15,018 nucleotides of DNA from an uncultured Dysgonomonas sp. (GTDB taxonomy: Bacteria; Bacteroidota; Bacteroidia; Bacteroidales; Dysgonomonadaceae). Below are positions 12,085-15,018 of the stretch, piece after piece; the first letter of the stretch is position 1; every line of letters begins with the position of its first letter. The notes beneath the pieces are model-generated. The model saw nothing but the letters and a program-made list of their open reading frames with translations, had not been told where the DNA came from and did no database searches. The position numbers were made by a program, and so were the translations under genes. The stretch spans positions 1-15,018 of the forward strand of contig CALNCC010000014.1 in NCBI GenBank assembly GCA_937875275.1, read 5' to 3'.

Positions 12085-15018
12085 GTGTCAGTATCTAATA
12101 TCTACCGTCTGCTTCTCTTTGGGGGATGCTTTCTTCTGATTGCATTTTTTTTTTCGTGTTCTAACAGAAAGAACACAGCTCTGACGCGTACCTACCATTC
12201 AGTCAACACACGCTACAATGTGTACTTCAATGCCGAAGAAGCATACAAAGAATCATTAAACTCGAAGATTATTGGAATAGAAGACAATCTGTCAACATAT
12301 ATTTATACATATCCTTTCGATCCTGATTTGAATCCACTGAGCGAAAGCAGTGGTAGCGGAAGTTTCTCTGCTACAATAGAGAAATGCACCAAAGCTATAC
12401 AGTTACATTCTATTACCACACGTCCCCGAAAAGACCCATCGAGACGCAACGATGAAAATTATCAGGCATGGCTGCAACAAAAAGAATTTAATCCCTTCAT
12501 GAAGCATGTCTGGCTTCTTTTGGGCAAAGCCGAATATGAAAACGGCGAATATCTGAGAGCAGCAACTACATTATCCTATATCCCCAAGATGTACAGTTCC
12601 GACCCGGACATTGTTGCCGAATGTCAACTATGGAAGGCTCAAGCGTACATACAGATGAATTGGTTGTACGAAGCAGAAGATATTTTCCGCAAATTGGCAC
12701 AAAGCGGAGGTGTACCTGAAAGTCAGCAGAAATTGTATGCAAAGGTATATGCAAACTTCCTTGCTCGTAATGGCGAATTTGAAAAATCGGTGCCTTACTT
12801 ACAGCAAGCCATTAGTGCCGAAAAGAACAGACATCAGAAAACCCGCATGAGATATCTGTTGGGGCAAACATACGAGCGGATTGGAGATAATATCAATGCA
12901 TTCGAAGCATATAGTCGTGTCAAAGGGGTAGGCATATCGTATAAATATATATTCAACTCCCGATTGAAACAATTAAGCTTGAGCGATCAGAGTTCAGACA
13001 AAATAATTTCGGAATTGAATAAGATGACCAAAAATCATCGCAATGAAGAATATCTCGATCAGATATACTCTTCTGTTGCTCAGGTATATATAAAACAATC
13101 TGATACAACGAAAGCAATTGAAAACTATAAAACAGCAATAGAAAAAAGTAAGCGTAACGGATATGATAAAATGCTTGTCGATATAGCATTAGGTAAAATA
13201 TATTTCGATCGACGCGAATATGTTTCTGCTCAACCATATTATGCATCTGCATTAGCATCAATAACAAAGGTAGATAGCGCATACGCAACCGTAACCTTAA
13301 GATCCGCTTTCTTAGATGAATTAGTCGTACATGTAAAAACTGTGCACGAACAAGATAGTTTGCAGCATTTAGCTAAATTGCCGGAAAACGAGCGTTTGGC
13401 GATAATAAACAAGCGGATCGACGACTTGAAGAAAGAAGAAAAGGAACGGAAAAAGGAGGAAGAACGTCAGGCTCGTATACAAGAAATAGAAAGCGGCAAC
13501 GTTGGGTGGGGAGATTTAACGAACAGTTCGCAACCCGAATCGAGTGTCAACACAGGTATAGTGCAACCGCTGATCTCACAAGACGGAGAATTTTTTTATT
13601 TTTACAATCCACAAGTTGTAGCACAGGGCAAAGCTTCGTTTCAACGAATGTGGGGTAGTCGTAAATTAGAGGACGATTGGCGTAGGCGCAACAAGGCTGT
13701 TGCTCTATTTGCCGACAACCTTTCTGCCGGCGATAGCGATTCGGATGAAAATCAGTCTTCCGAAGGAGTGCAAGATACGCTATCCAATAAAGCAAATACA
13801 GATATTTACTCTGTCGAGTTCTATTTGCAACAATTACCTCTGACCGATGATATGCTTATTGAGTCAGATGCACTCATCGACAATGCATATTATCAGATGG
13901 GACGTATATATAAAGAAAAACTGGGCGATCTGCATTATGCTGCCGAGGCATATACCATCGAGCTGAACAGATTTCCCGATACACCCAACAAAGAGGATGT
14001 ATATTATCAATTATTTCTGATATATATGCAATTAGATCAGCGTGATCAGATGTCTCTATATCGCAACAGGTTATTAGCAGAATATCCCTCCGGTCTCAAT
14101 TCTATTGCGCTTTCCGACTCCAATTATGAATGGAATCTAAAAAATATAGGTGCATTGCAAAACACCATGTACGACGAAGCATATAACGCATATTTAGTCA
14201 ATGATATTAAAACTGTTCGAAACAAATATACCGAACTACAAGCAAAATATCCACAATCGGTTCTGATGCCTAAATTTATGTTACTGAACGGACTTACATA
14301 TGCTCAGGAACGAAATACTGAAGAACTGAAAAAGCAGATGTTATCTCTCGTAGAACAATATCCGAAAGAGGATGTTGCCGAATTAGCGACAGCTATCTTA
14401 GATAGAATTAAGGACGGGCACATACTGCTGTCGGATGGTCAACCGATACGCGGCATAGATTGGAATATTCCATTTGACGGTGAAGATGGAGATGAATCAG
14501 CGAAACTCATACAGTATACCGATACAATCGATTCGGAATATTATTTCTTACTTGCATTCAAAACTAATTCAATAGATCGAAATAATCTCATTTATCAAAT
14601 AGCCGATTATAATTTCACAAATTATATTGTACAAACATTCGATATTGGATACGAAACTTTCGTTCCATACGATATACTGATGATTAAAGGCTTTGACACC
14701 TTCAGTAAGGTACAATCATACATCAACAGAGCATTCACAGAGGAGGGATTGATTCAACATATTGATTCGCAGATTATCCCGATTCCTATAACAAAAGAAA
14801 ATTATAAGCTTTTGATTCGCCTCGGATTAGATGAATATATCGAATTTGCAAAAAATCGCTATAAGAAGGAACTTCCTAATTTGGTCAAACACCTATCTGC
14901 AAATGAAGATGCGATAGACGACGATAAAGAAATAGACATTCCAGAGGAAAAACCTTCTGAAGAGCTACCTGTTGTAGACAAAGATGATGAAGTAGAAAGT
15001 GAAGAAGAGATTGTTATC
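12085..15018 (+). CDS. porW: PorW/SprE-like tetratricopeptide-repeat lipoprotein (3' end outside window)
   Basis: At least 978 codons are open to the window end. The N-terminus is a lipoprotein signal: MSVSNIYR, a hydrophobic stretch, and FFSC with the lipidated cysteine at residue 25. The mature start NRKNTALTRTYHSVNTRYNVYFNAEEAYKE strongly recalls PorW/SprE, the outer-membrane lipoprotein reported to link the PorKN ring to the translocon of the type IX secretion system. Helical TPR-type repeats follow (about 140-330 and 590-760). A charged coiled coil lies at about 440-473 and a very acidic tail begins near 940. No in-frame ATG exists between the upstream stop (12058-12060) and the signal peptide, so the start must be non-ATG; GTG at 12085 is preferred, TTG at 12079 is possible. 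Homologues also occur in species without a full type IX system, so the role here is uncertain. Confidence 0.72.
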   Translation, partial: MSVSNIYRLLLFGGCFLLIAFFFSCSNRKNTALTRTYHSVNTRYNVYFNAEEAYKESLNSKIIGIEDNLSTYIYTYPFDPDLNPLSESSGSGSFSATIEKCTKAIQLHSITTRPRKDPSRRNDENYQAWLQQKEFNPFMKHVWLLLGKAEYENGEYLRAATTLSYIPKMYSSDPDIVAECQLWKAQAYIQMNWLYEAEDIFRKLAQSGGVPESQQKLYAKVYANFLARNGEFEKSVPYLQQAISAEKNRHQKTRMRYLLGQTYERIGDNINAFEAYSRVKGVGISYKYIFNSRLKQLSLSDQSSDKIISELNKMTKNHRNEEYLDQIYSSVAQVYIKQSDTTKAIENYKTAIEKSKRNGYDKMLVDIALGKIYFDRREYVSAQPYYASALASITKVDSAYATVTLRSAFLDELVVHVKTVHEQDSLQHLAKLPENERLAIINKRIDDLKKEEKERKKEEERQARIQEIESGNVGWGDLTNSSQPESSVNTGIVQPLISQDGEFFYFYNPQVVAQGKASFQRMWGSRKLEDDWRRRNKAVALFADNLSAGDSDSDENQSSEGVQDTLSNKANTDIYSVEFYLQQLPLTDDMLIESDALIDNAYYQMGRIYKEKLGDLHYAAEAYTIELNRFPDTPNKEDVYYQLFLIYMQLDQRDQMSLYRNRLLAEYPSGLNSIALSDSNYEWNLKNIGALQNTMYDEAYNAYLVNDIKTVRNKYTELQAKYPQSVLMPKFMLLNGLTYAQERNTEELKKQMLSLVEQYPKEDVAELATAILDRIKDGHILLSDGQPIRGIDWNIPFDGEDGDESAKLIQYTDTIDSEYYFLLAFKTNSIDRNNLIYQIADYNFTNYIVQTFDIGYETFVPYDILMIKGFDTFSKVQSYINRAFTEEGLIQHIDSQIIPIPITKENYKLLIRLGLDEYIEFAKNRYKKELPNLVKHLSANEDAIDDDKEIDIPEEKPSEELPVVDKDDEVESEEEIVI

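Noticed and set aside
12953..13288. 111-codon minus-strand frame inside the PorW-like gene
   Set aside because: It is antisense to a long, clearly coding frame, and its predicted product (Leu/Tyr/His-rich) has no recognisable motif.

Overview
The window looks like a chromosomal segment of a low-GC member of the Bacteroidales (phylum Bacteroidota). Three signs support this. Several genes are preceded by the Bacteroidota -7 promoter element TAnnTTTG. Starts lie in A-rich leaders without clear Shine-Dalgarno sequences. The gene content is typical: the ilvB-ilvN-thioesterase-ilvC branched-chain operon, an S16 protein with a long tail, and a PorW/SprE-like TPR lipoprotein. A Dysgonomonas-like organism is possible, but I cannot fix the genus from sequence alone.

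Region 1 (1-3760, + strand) is the 3' part of a branched-chain amino acid operon. It holds the C-terminus of acetolactate synthase large subunit (ilvB), its ACT-domain regulatory subunit (ilvN), an acyl-ACP thioesterase, a left-handed beta-helix acyltransferase, and ketol-acid reductoisomerase (ilvC), closed by a hairpin terminator. Two points stand out. The ilvC frame stops at 3533, while the conserved C-terminal tail continues out of frame to 3682. The acyltransferase sits tightly coupled behind the thioesterase, where I would normally expect ilvC.

Region 2 (3760-7400, + strand) has two single genes. One is a large AsmA-family membrane-anchored protein with its own promoter and a strong terminator. 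The other is rpsP (ribosomal protein S16) with a charged, alanine-rich C-terminal extension.

Region 3 (7400-9980) carries the two unrelated phosphoglycerate mutases head to head: cofactor-independent gpmI (-) and cofactor-dependent gpmA (+). Their 156-bp intergenic region contains both predicted promoters and a 10-bp-arm palindrome between them. The rpsP and gpmI genes converge on back-to-back terminators that include a T9G9 homopolymer junction.

Region 4 (9980-15018) has a long-chain acyl-CoA synthetase-like AMP-forming ligase (-), with a candidate 46-codon upstream ORF in its leader. Diverging from it is a TPR lipoprotein of the PorW/SprE type (+) that has no in-frame ATG and probably starts at a GTG. 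It runs off the window end.

I see no tRNA, rRNA, CRISPR array, insertion sequence, phage gene or defence system. The window is mostly core metabolism, and the unusual items are the ilvC lesion, the inserted acyltransferase, the gpmI/gpmA arrangement and the small upstream ORF.
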